From a virus, in IMG/VR virus record IMGVR_UViG_3300009181_000297, positions 1 to 26,097 of that record: DNA of 26,097 bases; one strand, given 5' to 3'. The position numbers and the translations under genes were made by a program. The notes under the pieces are model-generated. The model was not told the origin of the DNA. It was given only the letters and a program-made list of their open reading frames with translations, and searched no databases. Numbering within the stretch: position 1 is the first letter of the stretch; the number at the start of each line of letters is the position of its first letter. This document shows, one piece after another, positions 1-6,805 of this stretch.

Positions 1-159
1 AATGTTTTTATCAGCTGGGTCTGTAATATTGTTTAATTTAGTACCCAATGCCTTAAACTGGTCAATATACTTTTTGACCTCGGCTGAGTCAGCTCCAGCA
101 TCAATGAATTTCTTAGTGACTGACTTGAAGTCTTCAGTTATCAGTTCGTAATAGCGCAT
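1..159 (-). CDS. N-terminal part of a probable late/internal virion protein (cut by window edge)
   Basis: Only the first 53 codons are inside the window, and the reading frame is open to base 1. The protein starts MRYYELITED, nearly the same N-terminus as the minus-strand protein at 1359-2246. That start resembles the T4 capsid-targeting sequence (MKTYQEFIAE type), which directs internal proteins into the prohead and is cut by the gp21 protease after a hydrophobic-X-Glu site; here the candidate site is I-T-E. The visible remainder is a charged, probably helical stretch (DAGADSAEVKKYIDQFK). A late-type box, CATAAATA, ends 5 bp before the ATG, and there is no Shine-Dalgarno. I infer a late-expressed protein packaged in the head. 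Its function is unknown. Confidence 0.7.
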   Translation of the reverse strand, partial: MRYYELITEDFKSVTKKFIDAGADSAEVKKYIDQFKALGTKLNNITDPADKNI

Positions 160-164
160 GTGGT

Positions 165-172
165 TATTTATG
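165..172 (-). promoter_or_regulatory. T4-type late promoter box CATAAATA
   Basis: Read on the minus strand, CATAAATA is followed by ACCAC and then the ATG at 159. T4 late promoters (TATAAATA) start transcription about 6 nt after the box, which would put the transcript start on this ATG. The same box and spacing occur before the paralogous N-terminus at 2246. Confidence 0.65.
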
Positions 173-175
173 CAT

Positions 176-205
176 TTGACTATCAGATACCGATGTTGCT
201 ATAAT
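176..205 (+). promoter_or_regulatory. sigma70-like promoter giving a leaderless transcript
   Basis: TTGACT at 176-181 and TATAAT at 200-205 are separated by 18 bp. The ATG of the cREC gene lies 6 bp after the -10 box (212), so the predicted first transcribed base is the A of the start codon. It overlaps the divergent late promoter region at 165-172. Confidence 0.8.
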
Positions 206-211
206 AACAAC

Positions 212-580
212 ATGACCGCTAAACCAGTAACAAATTTATGGCTAGATGATGTCAGGCCCTGCCCATATTGGGGCAACTGGTTGGTGGCGCTGAACTATGA
301 TCAGGCAGTGGCTGTGCTCAGCAAATACACTGTGCAACAGGCCAGTCTGGATCATGATCTCAGCTTTGAACATTATCAGTCTGACCATGTCAGCGGCTAT
401 ACCGAAAAAACTGGATATGATCTGGTATGCTGGATGGAGGCAGAGAACATCTGGCCCACGGTAGCACCAGTGGTTCACAGCTTAAATCCCATTGGCGCTC
501 AGCGCATGGCCACAGTGTTGGCTCAGCATTATCAATGTAGTCCACAAGCATTAATTCGTCCTTACAAAAAAACAAACTAA
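212..580 (+). CDS. cREC-type receiver domain protein (cyclic-phosphate processing family)
   Basis: A 122-residue single-domain protein with a degenerate response-regulator receiver fold. Visible signature residues are LWLDDVRPCP (D12, D13, R15), SLDHDL (D47, H48, D49), TGYDLVCWME, and VHSLNPIGAQRM (H89, S90, N92, R98). This pattern matches the cREC family, which was proposed from gene neighbourhoods to act in RNA repair, possibly on cyclic phosphate ends; I know of no firm biochemistry. The ATG at 212 is chosen because it lies exactly 6 bp after a strong -10 box, and an upstream in-frame ATG at 158 would lie before the promoter. It heads an operon with queD (10-bp gap). Polynucleotide kinase/phosphatase and RNA ligase elsewhere in the window support an RNA-repair role. 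Confidence 0.8.
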   Translation: MTAKPVTNLWLDDVRPCPYWGNWLVALNYDQAVAVLSKYTVQQASLDHDLSFEHYQSDHVSGYTEKTGYDLVCWMEAENIWPTVAPVVHSLNPIGAQRMATVLAQHYQCSPQALIRPYKKTN

Positions 581-590
581 CTATCAACAT

Positions 591-1133
591 ATGCCACACA
601 TAATTTCTAAGGATTTCCAGTTTTGCTACGGACACAGGGTTTGGTCACAAACTCTCAACGGAGAATATTCTGACAACCTCAGGTGCGCCTGCCGACATCT
701 TCATGGCCACGAGGCAACGGTATCCGTGAGTCTCTCTGCGCCAGCACTGACCAACGGTATGGTAACTGACTTCCGTCACCTGGAATGGCTCAAGAATTTT
801 CTCAACACCTTTGTGGATCATCAGTTTATCCTTGACCGCAACGATCCACTATTTTCCCGTTTGCTGGGCGATGTGCGGCTGGAAGCGGTCACAGTGCCTG
901 GTCGCGACATGGTGGCAGGATATATTGTCAGGGCAGACAGTTACCTAAAATTAAGCGTGCCCGAACAGGAAATGCTGGGGGGATTCTTTATTGTGAACTT
1001 TGTGCCCACAAGCGAAAATCTCAGCAGCTGGCTGTGCGGCATTGTCAATGAAAAAATGAAGGAACTGGGTGTGACGGTGTCTGGTATCACTTGGTGGGAA
1101 ACTCCCAAATCGCGCAGTGAATATCATGCCTGA
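591..1133 (+). CDS. queD: 6-pyruvoyl-tetrahydropterin synthase / QueD family enzyme
   Basis: 180 residues. QueD converts dihydroneopterin triphosphate to 6-carboxytetrahydropterin, the second step toward preQ0 and 7-deazaguanines. Visible hallmarks are the zinc ligands H15 (CYGHRVW) and H38/H40 (CRHLHGHEATV), a candidate catalytic C34, the VDHQFILD segment carrying the catalytic histidine, and PTSENLSSW near the C-terminus, whose Glu binds the pterin. It is longer than typical bacterial QueD (about 120 residues) because of a central insertion around residues 85-125. The stop overlaps the next gene's start. QueE, the next enzyme of the pathway, is encoded at 3086. In phages this pathway usually serves DNA modification or tRNA queuosine. 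GTP cyclohydrolase and QueC are not in the window. Confidence 0.88.
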   Translation: MPHIISKDFQFCYGHRVWSQTLNGEYSDNLRCACRHLHGHEATVSVSLSAPALTNGMVTDFRHLEWLKNFLNTFVDHQFILDRNDPLFSRLLGDVRLEAVTVPGRDMVAGYIVRADSYLKLSVPEQEMLGGFFIVNFVPTSENLSSWLCGIVNEKMKELGVTVSGITWWETPKSRSEYHA

Positions 1134-1347
1134 TCGTCAGCTGACCTGGCTCAAATGGTTTGGCAGTGTAGCCACAATAGTGGGAGTTGCACTGACCGCC
1201 TTTGATATCACACCTGCCAACAAAGTTGTGGGTATGATTGGCAGCGTGGGTTGGTGCTGGGCTGGATGGCGCATGAAAGAACCCGCATTGTATTTACTCA
1301 ATGCGGGTTTCATGATGCTGTATATTCTGGGGTGGCTGCTTCGTTGA
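1126..1347 (+). CDS. small three-helix membrane protein, function unknown
   Basis: A 73-residue hydrophobic protein with three likely membrane helices at about residues 8-27, 34-49 and 54-72, separated by short loops. The arrangement vaguely recalls half of a PnuC-like transporter, but I cannot support a transporter call. The ATG at 1126 overlaps the queD stop by 8 bp, suggesting translational coupling; an in-frame GTG at 1117 is an alternative start. The coding sequence contains a strong terminator-like hairpin at 1280-1309, so full-length transcripts may be a minority. It is the last gene of the cREC-queD operon, facing the convergent gene at 1359-2246. Confidence 0.7.
   Translation: MPDRQLTWLKWFGSVATIVGVALTAFDITPANKVVGMIGSVGWCWAGWRMKEPALYLLNAGFMMLYILGWLLR
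1280..1309 (+). terminator. intrinsic-terminator-like hairpin inside the membrane-protein gene
   Basis: AACCCGCATTG at 1280-1290 pairs perfectly (11 bp) with CAATGCGGGTT at 1299-1309 around an 8-nt loop, with a T at 1310 extending the short T run. No other hairpin is visible before the convergent gene ending at 1359, so this is the best terminator for the 176-1347 operon, although it sits 38 bp inside the last reading frame. Confidence 0.55.
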
Positions 1348-1358
1348 TTTAAGCTGGA

Positions 1359-2246
1359 TTATTGTATCTGCGGCACGGACTTGGATGATTTCTTGGCTGA
1401 TTTCTTGCGTCTTTCCCACGGTTTGGGTGACGCAATATTATGCTTAGTACGGTAGTCTGGACCCCAGGCATTTGGGTCAGGATGATGCAGCACCTCCCGG
1501 GCATAAAAAGATGACCAACCAGATTGGGAAAGCACAGGCTCGCCAGCCGGCCATGGACCTTTCACCGCATCCCGGGCATAAAAAAATGCCCACTCAGCTC
1601 TCTTAGCGATTGCTGGTTCACCAGCCGGCCATGGTGCTTTTAGCACCCATCGGGCATAGTTACATGCATGTTCAGCGCTCTTAGCAATTGCTGGTTCACC
1701 AGCCGGGAATGGTGCTTTCAGCCCATATAGGGCATAATCCACTGCCACCTCAGCGTGCTTAGCCATCACTTTCTCAGCTACAGATCCCTGTGGCCAGGCC
1801 CCTTTGATTATCTTGTGGGCATACCAACTTGCGACATCAGCATTCTTGGAGATAAACGGTTCTGCTTCTGGCCACCGCTTTCCCAGCACATCACGAGCAT
1901 ATTCAAATGCCTGTTCAGCATTTTCACTCTGTAAGATTTTGTTGGGTGTATCGGGGTGGTGCCACCAGGCATTTCTTTCTCGTTCAGCACGCCAGAATGC
2001 GTCATGATCCTCCTGGGAAAAATCAAACGGATTAGAGTCATCATCCTCTGGTCTTTGTTGTGAAGCTGATTGTGGTTTGGTGCGAACATTATCATTAGCG
2101 CCCGGAGCAGTCCAGGGTTTGTTTGTTATTCTGGTGTACATTTCTCTGGCCAGCAGACCTTCGTGATCCTGCTGCATACCCATTCTACGCATGGCCTTCA
2201 GGGCTTCATCAGATACTTCTTCAGTTATTAGTTCGTAATAGCGCAT
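1359..2246 (-). CDS. repeat protein with T4-like capsid-targeting N-terminus
   Basis: 295 residues starting MRYYELITEE, like the partial gene at 1-159. The start resembles T4 internal head protein signals, with a possible prohead-protease site after ITE. Residues about 45-95 are polar and acidic. From about residue 105 there are roughly six copies of a 24-29-residue repeat with the pattern AExAxxYARxVLKxPWPAGEPAIAK; copies 3 to 5 are the most alike. The C-terminal tail is very basic (RRKKSAKKSSK), which would suit DNA contact inside a capsid. I do not recognise a characterised family for the repeat. A late box lies 5 bp before the ATG, with no Shine-Dalgarno. Packaging in the head is inference. 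Confidence 0.8.
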   Translation of the reverse strand: MRYYELITEEVSDEALKAMRRMGMQQDHEGLLAREMYTRITNKPWTAPGANDNVRTKPQSASQQRPEDDDSNPFDFSQEDHDAFWRAERERNAWWHHPDTPNKILQSENAEQAFEYARDVLGKRWPEAEPFISKNADVASWYAHKIIKGAWPQGSVAEKVMAKHAEVAVDYALYGLKAPFPAGEPAIAKSAEHACNYARWVLKAPWPAGEPAIAKRAEWAFFYARDAVKGPWPAGEPVLSQSGWSSFYAREVLHHPDPNAWGPDYRTKHNIASPKPWERRKKSAKKSSKSVPQIQ

Positions 2247-2250
2247 GTGT

Positions 2251-2997
2251 TTATTTATGCCAATAGATAATTTGCCAGGTTCCCTGGTCGTCTTCCACCA
2301 ATGCAGTTAAACTTTCCACCCAGTCACCACTGTTGAGATAGCAAACATCATTGATTTTCTTGATCTCAGCCGTGTGTATATGGCCACAGATTACACCAAA
2401 GTATCCACGACTACTACAATATTCAGCTAGATTGTGCTCAAATCTAAACACATGAGACACAGCTCGTTTCACATTGTGTTTGACCCATGCACTGAAACTC
2501 CAGTAGCCAAACCCCAGCAGAAATCTCACAGCATTGTACCAGCGATTCAGCACCAGCAACAGGTCATAACCTCGTGCGCCCATCCAGCTGAGCCAGGGGG
2601 CTAACCGACTGACTCCATCAAACAGGTCACCATGGGTCACCAGATAGCTGTAACCATCAGCACTGACATGCACTGCTTCGTTACAGATTCTGATGCGTCC
2701 AAAGTTCATATCAGGTGTGAGCCAGGGTCTAAGGAATTCATCGTGATTGCCCAGCACATAAATTACTTCAGTACCACGCTCACTGCGTTTGAGGATCCGG
2801 CGAATCAAACTATTGTATTCAGGTTTCCATCGCCATTTGCGCTGCAAGGCCCATGCATCAATAATGTCGCCGTTGAGATATAAGTAGTCAGATGCATGAT
2901 GATCCAGAAAGTCTTCCAGTGCCTCAGCCTGACAACCCTTGGTGCCCAGATGTACGTCGCTGACCACAATGGTGCGATAATGTTTTCGTGTTTTCAT
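2251..2997 (-). CDS. LpxH-like metallophosphoesterase (UDP-2,3-diacylglucosamine diphosphatase family)
   Basis: 248 residues with the complete binuclear-metal phosphoesterase motif set: SDVHLG (D14, H16), GDIID, GNHDEF, THGD and GHIH. The sequence around them (KGCQAEALEDFL, NSGDWVESLTALVE, and an inserted hydrophobic helical segment with RWYNAVRFLLG) resembles the bacterial family annotated as UDP-2,3-diacylglucosamine diphosphatase, a lipid A pathway enzyme. The phage substrate is unknown; a lipid A or other nucleotide-sugar substrate is possible. The start at 2997 (MKTRKHYRT) is chosen over an in-frame ATG 20 codons upstream because a CCTAAATA late-type box lies exactly 5 bp before it. It precedes the repeat-protein gene on the same strand with a 4-bp gap. 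Confidence 0.85.
   Translation of the reverse strand: MKTRKHYRTIVVSDVHLGTKGCQAEALEDFLDHHASDYLYLNGDIIDAWALQRKWRWKPEYNSLIRRILKRSERGTEVIYVLGNHDEFLRPWLTPDMNFGRIRICNEAVHVSADGYSYLVTHGDLFDGVSRLAPWLSWMGARGYDLLLVLNRWYNAVRFLLGFGYWSFSAWVKHNVKRAVSHVFRFEHNLAEYCSSRGYFGVICGHIHTAEIKKINDVCYLNSGDWVESLTALVEDDQGTWQIIYWHK
2252..2259 (-). promoter_or_regulatory. T4-type late promoter box CATAAATA
   Basis: On the minus strand CATAAATA is followed by AACAC and the ATG at 2246. The box lies over the last codons of the upstream phosphoesterase gene, so this gene has its own late promoter. The predicted transcript starts at the ATG. Confidence 0.65.
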
Positions 2998-3002
2998 ACT
3001 GA

Positions 3003-3010
3003 TATTTAGG
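3003..3010 (-). promoter_or_regulatory. late-type promoter box CCTAAATA
   Basis: On the minus strand CCTAAATA is followed by TCAGT and the ATG at 2997, the same 5-bp spacing as the boxes at 165-172 and 2252-2259. It deviates from the T4 consensus TATAAATA in the first two bases. Confidence 0.5.
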
Positions 3011-3050
3011 CAACCAAATATTGCCATCATATTACGATGATGTAAAATAT

Positions 3051-3079
3051 TTGACATCAGCGAAAATAGCCTATATACT
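3051..3079 (+). promoter_or_regulatory. sigma70-like promoter giving a leaderless queE transcript
   Basis: TTGACA at 3051-3056 and TATACT at 3074-3079 are separated by 17 bp. The ATG of queE at 3086 is 6 bp after the -10 box. It is divergent from the late box at 3003-3010. Confidence 0.82.
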
Positions 3080-3085
3080 AGTACT

Positions 3086-3940
3086 ATGCAGAAGATTAAG
3101 GTCTCGGAAATTTTTTTCTCAACACAGGGTGAAGCTCGCTTTGTAGGTGTGCCCAGTATTTTCCTCAGAACATTTGGGTGTAACTTTACCTGTGACGGTT
3201 TTGGTATGCCAGCTGGTCAACGCAGTCAGGAACGACATGCTATTGACCCCTCACAGTTCCGAGTGATTGACGATCTACCTTTGGTCAGCACAGGCTGCGA
3301 CAGTTATCTCAGCTGGGACCCCAGATTTAAGCATCTCAGTCCATTTTATACCACTGCTGAGCTGGGTCAAAAGTTCAGGGCTCTGCTGCCAGGACACCAG
3401 TGGACACTGAGCACTGGTAATGACGTACATCTGGTGATCACAGGTGGCGAACCTTTGCTGGGATGGCAGCGAGCTTATCCTGAACTGCTGGCAGCACAGA
3501 TGGACTCAGGCCTGAGAAATGTCACATTTGAGACCAACGGTACCCAGCCAATTCAGGATGAACTGAAAAAGTTTATCACTGATCCGTTTGGTGGTGATCG
3601 TATTGAGTTCACATTCAGCATCAGCCCCAAACTCAGTGCCAGTGGCGAAAAGTGGAGCGATGCGGTGAAGCCTGAAGTAGTGGCTGAATATGATCAGCTG
3701 GGCATGGCTTATCTGAAGTTTGTGGTGGATCGTCCTGAACACTTTGACGAAGCTGACCAAGCTGTGGCTGAATATCGCGCCGCTGGCTTTATTGGCCCAG
3801 CTTATGTGATGCCTGTGGGCGGCGTGACCAGTGTGTATGAAGGCAACCGTTTTAATATTGCCGAGACCGCACTGGCTCGGGGATATCGATACAGTCCCAG
3901 ACTTCATATTGATATCTGGGGAAATGCCTGGGCTAAATAA
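3086..3940 (+). CDS. queE: 7-carboxy-7-deazaguanine synthase (QueE), radical SAM enzyme with split cysteine motif
   Basis: 284 residues. QueE rearranges 6-carboxytetrahydropterin to 7-carboxy-7-deazaguanine. The start KVSEIFFSTQGEARFVGVPSIFLRTFGCNFTC is typical of QueE, as are TGGEPLL, FETNGTQ and SISPKLS. The radical SAM cysteines are odd: C32 and C36 have the usual CX3C spacing, but no cysteine follows two residues later. The likely third ligand is C71 in GCDSYLSW, which looks like the displaced WCDS segment, giving CX3CX34C after an insertion. Other QueE proteins with expanded cluster loops are known (CX14CX2C). The start codon is at the predicted +1 of its promoter. The stop overlaps the next ATG by one base. 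With queD it gives two consecutive steps of the preQ0 pathway. Confidence 0.9.
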   Translation: MQKIKVSEIFFSTQGEARFVGVPSIFLRTFGCNFTCDGFGMPAGQRSQERHAIDPSQFRVIDDLPLVSTGCDSYLSWDPRFKHLSPFYTTAELGQKFRALLPGHQWTLSTGNDVHLVITGGEPLLGWQRAYPELLAAQMDSGLRNVTFETNGTQPIQDELKKFITDPFGGDRIEFTFSISPKLSASGEKWSDAVKPEVVAEYDQLGMAYLKFVVDRPEHFDEADQAVAEYRAAGFIGPAYVMPVGGVTSVYEGNRFNIAETALARGYRYSPRLHIDIWGNAWAK

Positions 3941-4140
3941 TGACAATCACCACAGTGTTAGATCTCCAAACCATGTTGTCACAGTATCCAGACACCGCAG
4001 AAATCCTAGTGGAAACCAGATTTAAGACTGGATACGACGAAGGTGACATCTATCACCAAGGCGTTAAAACAATACAAGCAGATAGCCAGGGTCAGCTGTT
4101 GATTCAGCTGGGTGGCGCACGGCTTGTGGGAGGATGGTAA
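3940..4140 (+). CDS. small conserved-looking phage protein, function unknown
   Basis: 66 residues (MTITTVLDLQTMLSQYPD start). The start overlaps the queE stop by one base, and the stop abuts the next ATG, so it is translated as part of the queE operon. It has a probable alpha/beta composition (DLQTMLSQYPDTAEILVETRF, then SQGQLLIQLGG) with no cysteines and no membrane segment. No family recognised. Confidence 0.7.
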   Translation: MTITTVLDLQTMLSQYPDTAEILVETRFKTGYDEGDIYHQGVKTIQADSQGQLLIQLGGARLVGGW

Positions 4141-4587
4141 ATGTTTGAAAAGATTCGCAATTGGTTGAAACCCCACCCTGGAGAACCACCAGCACAGGCT
4201 GGAGTTGCACAACTACGTGGTGGCAGTGAAATGCCAGCCAGAAAGCCACATAAACCTCGATCCGAGAAGATCGTGCTGCCAGTGCCGCTCAGCGCCAAAG
4301 ATCAGGCCACGGCTGACGGTAAACCTTATGTCACTGTGTTGCAACTGGATATTGATACTGCTAATCCCACGCTGGGCAGCTTTGAACTGGAGTGGAATGA
4401 TGTGTTTGTAAAGCAGCTGATGCAGCTGGGTTATCAGGGCACCAATGACGAGCAAATCGTGGATCAGTGGTTCCAGACGGTATGCCGCAATGTTGTGATG
4501 GAAACCTACGAACAGAGCATGGCGGATCCCGACAATAAACCCACTAAGAAAACTCCCCTGGGCGGCGGTCGTTACGCCGCCAGTTGA
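4141..4587 (+). CDS. conserved phage hypothetical protein
   Basis: 148 residues. Residues 1-60 are basic and proline-rich (WLKPHPGEPP, PARKPHKPRSEK) and probably disordered. Residues about 60-130 look like a folded domain (KPYVTVLQLDIDTANPTLGSFELEWNDVFVKQLMQLGY, then DEQIVDQWFQTVCRNVVMETYEQ), a combination I associate with hypothetical proteins of T4-like phages. It starts directly after the previous stop. Its own TGA stop lies inside the TTGACA box of the next promoter. Function unknown. Confidence 0.75.
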   Translation: MFEKIRNWLKPHPGEPPAQAGVAQLRGGSEMPARKPHKPRSEKIVLPVPLSAKDQATADGKPYVTVLQLDIDTANPTLGSFELEWNDVFVKQLMQLGYQGTNDEQIVDQWFQTVCRNVVMETYEQSMADPDNKPTKKTPLGGGRYAAS

Positions 4588-4612
4588 CATTGGATTTCAA
4601 TCTTGCTATAAT
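4584..4612 (+). promoter_or_regulatory. sigma70-like promoter giving a leaderless exonuclease transcript
   Basis: TTGACA at 4584-4589 and TATAAT at 4607-4612, 17-bp spacer, TTGC just before the -10. ACTAGT then separates the -10 from the ATG at 4619. The -35 box contains the stop codon of the upstream gene. Confidence 0.88.
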
Positions 4613-4618
4613 ACTAGT

Positions 4619-5611
4619 ATGAACTTTTGCATCATAGATCTTGCCAACACGTTCTACCGAGCCAGACATGCGACACATCGTGCGCAATCTGCCGAGGAAA
4701 AGGTAGCCATGGCAATGCACGTGACCCTGAGCAGTATATTCAAATGCTGGCGCGAGCGGAATAGTAATCATTTGGTGGTTGCTCTGGAAGGTCGCAGCTG
4801 GCGCAAAGATTATTATGCACCATATAAGCGCAATCGCAGCGAAGCTCGTGCGGTGGCCACAGTGGCTGAGCAGGTTGAGAGTCAGATGTTCTGGGATGCC
4901 AACGACGCATTAGCAGCATTTCTCAGACAGCGTACCAATTGCACTGTGTTGCAAAATCCAGTGCTGGAAGCTGATGACCTCATTGCTGGCTGGGTTCAGA
5001 CGCATCCTGATGACAATCATGTGATTGTAAGCAGTGATGGCGATTATGCTCAGTTGCTGGCTGTGAATGTGCAGCAGTACAATGGAATCAGTGATGAACT
5101 GACCACCATGCAGGGTGTGTTCAACGGCATTGGCAAGCCAGTAAAGGATAAGAAAACCGGTGAAGCCAAGCCTGCGCCAGATCCAGCCTGGTTGTTGTTT
5201 GAAAAGTGTATGCGTGGTGATGTCAGCGACAATGTATTCAGCGCATACCCTGGTGTGCGTACCAAAAGCACCAAGAACAAAGTAGGATTGACTGACGCAT
5301 TTGCTGACCGTAATGAGCGTGGTTGGGCATGGAACAACATGATGTTGCAACGCTGGACTGATCACAATGACACTGAGCACCGTGTGCTGGATGATTATGA
5401 ACGTAATCGAATATTGGTGGACCTCACTGCTCAGCCAGCTGAAATTCGTGTGCAGATCGCTCAGACCATTGCCACCGCGCAGGCTGAGCCAAACCGCACA
5501 CAGATTGGTACCCACTTCCTGAAGTTCTGTGGTAAATATGATCTTAAAAAAATCAGTGATAATTCAGTAATATGGGGTCAGATACTCAGTGCTGGCCTGG
5601 AGCGAAAATGA
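4619..5611 (+). CDS. T4 RNase H-like 5'-3' exonuclease (FEN family)
   Basis: 330 residues, compared with 305 for T4 RNase H. The family removes RNA primers and 5' flaps during lagging-strand synthesis. Visible metal-binding clusters are D7 (IDLANTFYRAR), E117/D119/D120 (LEADDLIAGW) and D140/D142 (SSDGDYAQLL), with the DNA-contact segment WRKDYYAPYKRNR at 61-73. A later CMRGDVSDNVFSAYPGVRTK segment corresponds to the helix-hairpin-helix region (typically GDxSDNIPG). It has its own strong promoter and an ATG at the predicted transcript start. The stop overlaps the following gene's ATG by 4 bp. The active-site residues appear complete. Confidence 0.92.
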   Translation: MNFCIIDLANTFYRARHATHRAQSAEEKVAMAMHVTLSSIFKCWRERNSNHLVVALEGRSWRKDYYAPYKRNRSEARAVATVAEQVESQMFWDANDALAAFLRQRTNCTVLQNPVLEADDLIAGWVQTHPDDNHVIVSSDGDYAQLLAVNVQQYNGISDELTTMQGVFNGIGKPVKDKKTGEAKPAPDPAWLLFEKCMRGDVSDNVFSAYPGVRTKSTKNKVGLTDAFADRNERGWAWNNMMLQRWTDHNDTEHRVLDDYERNRILVDLTAQPAEIRVQIAQTIATAQAEPNRTQIGTHFLKFCGKYDLKKISDNSVIWGQILSAGLERK

Positions 5612-6090
5612 ATAAAAAGTTAATAGCCAAGAATGTAACTGATAGTTTCTGGATTGTGCAATCAGATGGCGAAAAAGTGGGCAATATCGAGATCGATGCT
5701 GACGGCGTGGTGATGAAGCAGGGTAGTGTGACCGAACGATTTGCTCGGCTGGAAGATCTACAGCGCAAATATCCAGTGGAGTTTGTGAAGTATTCCGCCG
5801 CAGTGTCGCCAGCCACCAATGATGCATTGGATTACCCAACTCGTACTGCGGCCTATAATGCTGAATGGGATATTCAGCTTCAGTTGCCTCTGTACACCAC
5901 CGAACCTGACAGCCGTAGCAAACGATGTGCTGGTTTCTATATTGTAAATCAAATTACCTCTGGCTGGACCCGAGTTTGGTGTCCTAAGCTGCTGGCCATC
6001 CGGCGCAATCAGTATATGGGACCGTTTACCTCACTCGAACTGATGCAAGCTGCCTGGGATCAACTTCAAGCTCAGGGCGGGCAGATTTAG
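5608..6090 (+). CDS. conserved phage hypothetical protein
   Basis: 160 residues. ATGA overlap with the exonuclease stop sets the start (MNKKLIAKNVTDSFWIV). The N-terminal part SFWIVQSDGEKVGNIEIDADG reads as a beta-rich domain and the C-terminal part GFYIVNQITSGWTRVWCPKLLAIRRNQYMGPF as another. I recognise this layout from hypothetical proteins of T4-like phages and cyanophages, with no known function. Linkage to the exonuclease suggests a replication-related job, but that is inference only. Confidence 0.8.
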   Translation: MNKKLIAKNVTDSFWIVQSDGEKVGNIEIDADGVVMKQGSVTERFARLEDLQRKYPVEFVKYSAAVSPATNDALDYPTRTAAYNAEWDIQLQLPLYTTEPDSRSKRCAGFYIVNQITSGWTRVWCPKLLAIRRNQYMGPFTSLELMQAAWDQLQAQGGQI

Positions 6091-6097
6091 ACCACAA

Positions 6098-6105
6098 GCT
6101 AAATA
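6098..6105 (+). promoter_or_regulatory. possible late-type promoter box GCTAAATA with short leader
   Basis: GCTAAATA matches the box before 11948 exactly. Here the ATG (6129) is 23 bp further on, so the transcript would carry an 18-nt leader containing AAAGG. AAATACC (6101-6107) and GGTATTT (6119-6125) also form a perfect 7-bp inverted repeat that could mask this weak Shine-Dalgarno on read-through mRNA. Confidence 0.4.
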
Positions 6106-6128
6106 CCACTGAAACAAAGGTATTTATT

Positions 6129-6413
6129 ATGAGCCGTCCCAAACCTACAATACTATCAGAACACAGTGAGGGATTATACCAGAGTAATCAGGTATTAGCC
6201 AGCGATGGTATATGGGCTGTGTTCTACCAGAACCGGCCCATAAACCTACGCAGTATCAACACTCTGATTAGTTACCCTGGCCCTAAATACCGCAAGGTCA
6301 GCTTCAGCAATCCAGGCCATGCTTGCAACCTGGCTCGCAAACTCAATGATCAGTTCTCATCACAAGACTTCACTGTGGTGTTGATGGATACTGGCACCCA
6401 GATTTATCCATGA
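6129..6413 (+). CDS. conserved phage hypothetical protein
   Basis: 94 residues, beginning MSRPKPTILSEHSEG. Central segments (GIWAVFYQNRPINLRS, YPGPKYRKVSFSNPGHACNLARKLND) look like a small alpha/beta domain that I associate with hypothetical proteins of T4-like phages. AAAGG lies 8 bp before the ATG. The stop overlaps the next start (ATGA). Function unknown. Confidence 0.78.
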   Translation: MSRPKPTILSEHSEGLYQSNQVLASDGIWAVFYQNRPINLRSINTLISYPGPKYRKVSFSNPGHACNLARKLNDQFSSQDFTVVLMDTGTQIYP

Positions 6414-6793
6414 CTCGCACAGAATTCACTGAGCAGTTGTGGGCTGAAGATAGTCAATTGCCCATGAAACTGGCCACTAACCTCTGGTGGTGGAACCCCA
6501 ATTTGCATGACAGCTTGCAACTGACAGTTGCTGGCTGTAAGCAAATCGTCTCGTCACCCAGATTTTCGCCCAGGATGCGGAGATGGTCACAGCATCATGT
6601 GGAAAACAGTCGCGCCTACCTGCAATTGATAAAACTCAGATGCCCCTGGGCTGTTGAAGTGTTTGGTAATGCCCATGGTGGCAACTACATCGGCGCATTA
6701 TGGTTATATGGAGAAACTGAGAACATGTGGATGACCATGTGTGATGGCGACATGTCAAGATTCTTGACCACTTGGGTGGTAGACGATAAGTGA
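6410..6793 (+). CDS. hypothetical protein, tryptophan-rich
   Basis: 127 residues, with an ATGA overlap with the previous gene. It is rich in Trp and aromatics (NLWWWNPNLHD, ALWYGETENMWMTM-like segments) and mostly helical in appearance. No motif recognised. It ends 19 bp before the phosphatase ATG, and the -10 box of the next promoter follows directly. Confidence 0.7.
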   Translation: MTRTEFTEQLWAEDSQLPMKLATNLWWWNPNLHDSLQLTVAGCKQIVSSPRFSPRMRRWSQHHVENSRAYLQLIKLRCPWAVEVFGNAHGGNYIGALWLYGETENMWMTMCDGDMSRFLTTWVVDDK

Positions 6794-6796
6794 TTG

Positions 6797-6805
6797 TGTT
6801 ATAAT
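6797..6805 (+). promoter_or_regulatory. extended -10 promoter giving a leaderless phosphatase transcript
   Basis: TGT plus TATAAT (6797-6805) is an extended -10 element. The next six bases, ACTAGT, are identical to those in the promoter at 4607, and the ATG at 6812 follows. No good -35 exists at 17 bp; GTAGAC at 6779-6784 is a weak candidate. Confidence 0.65.
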
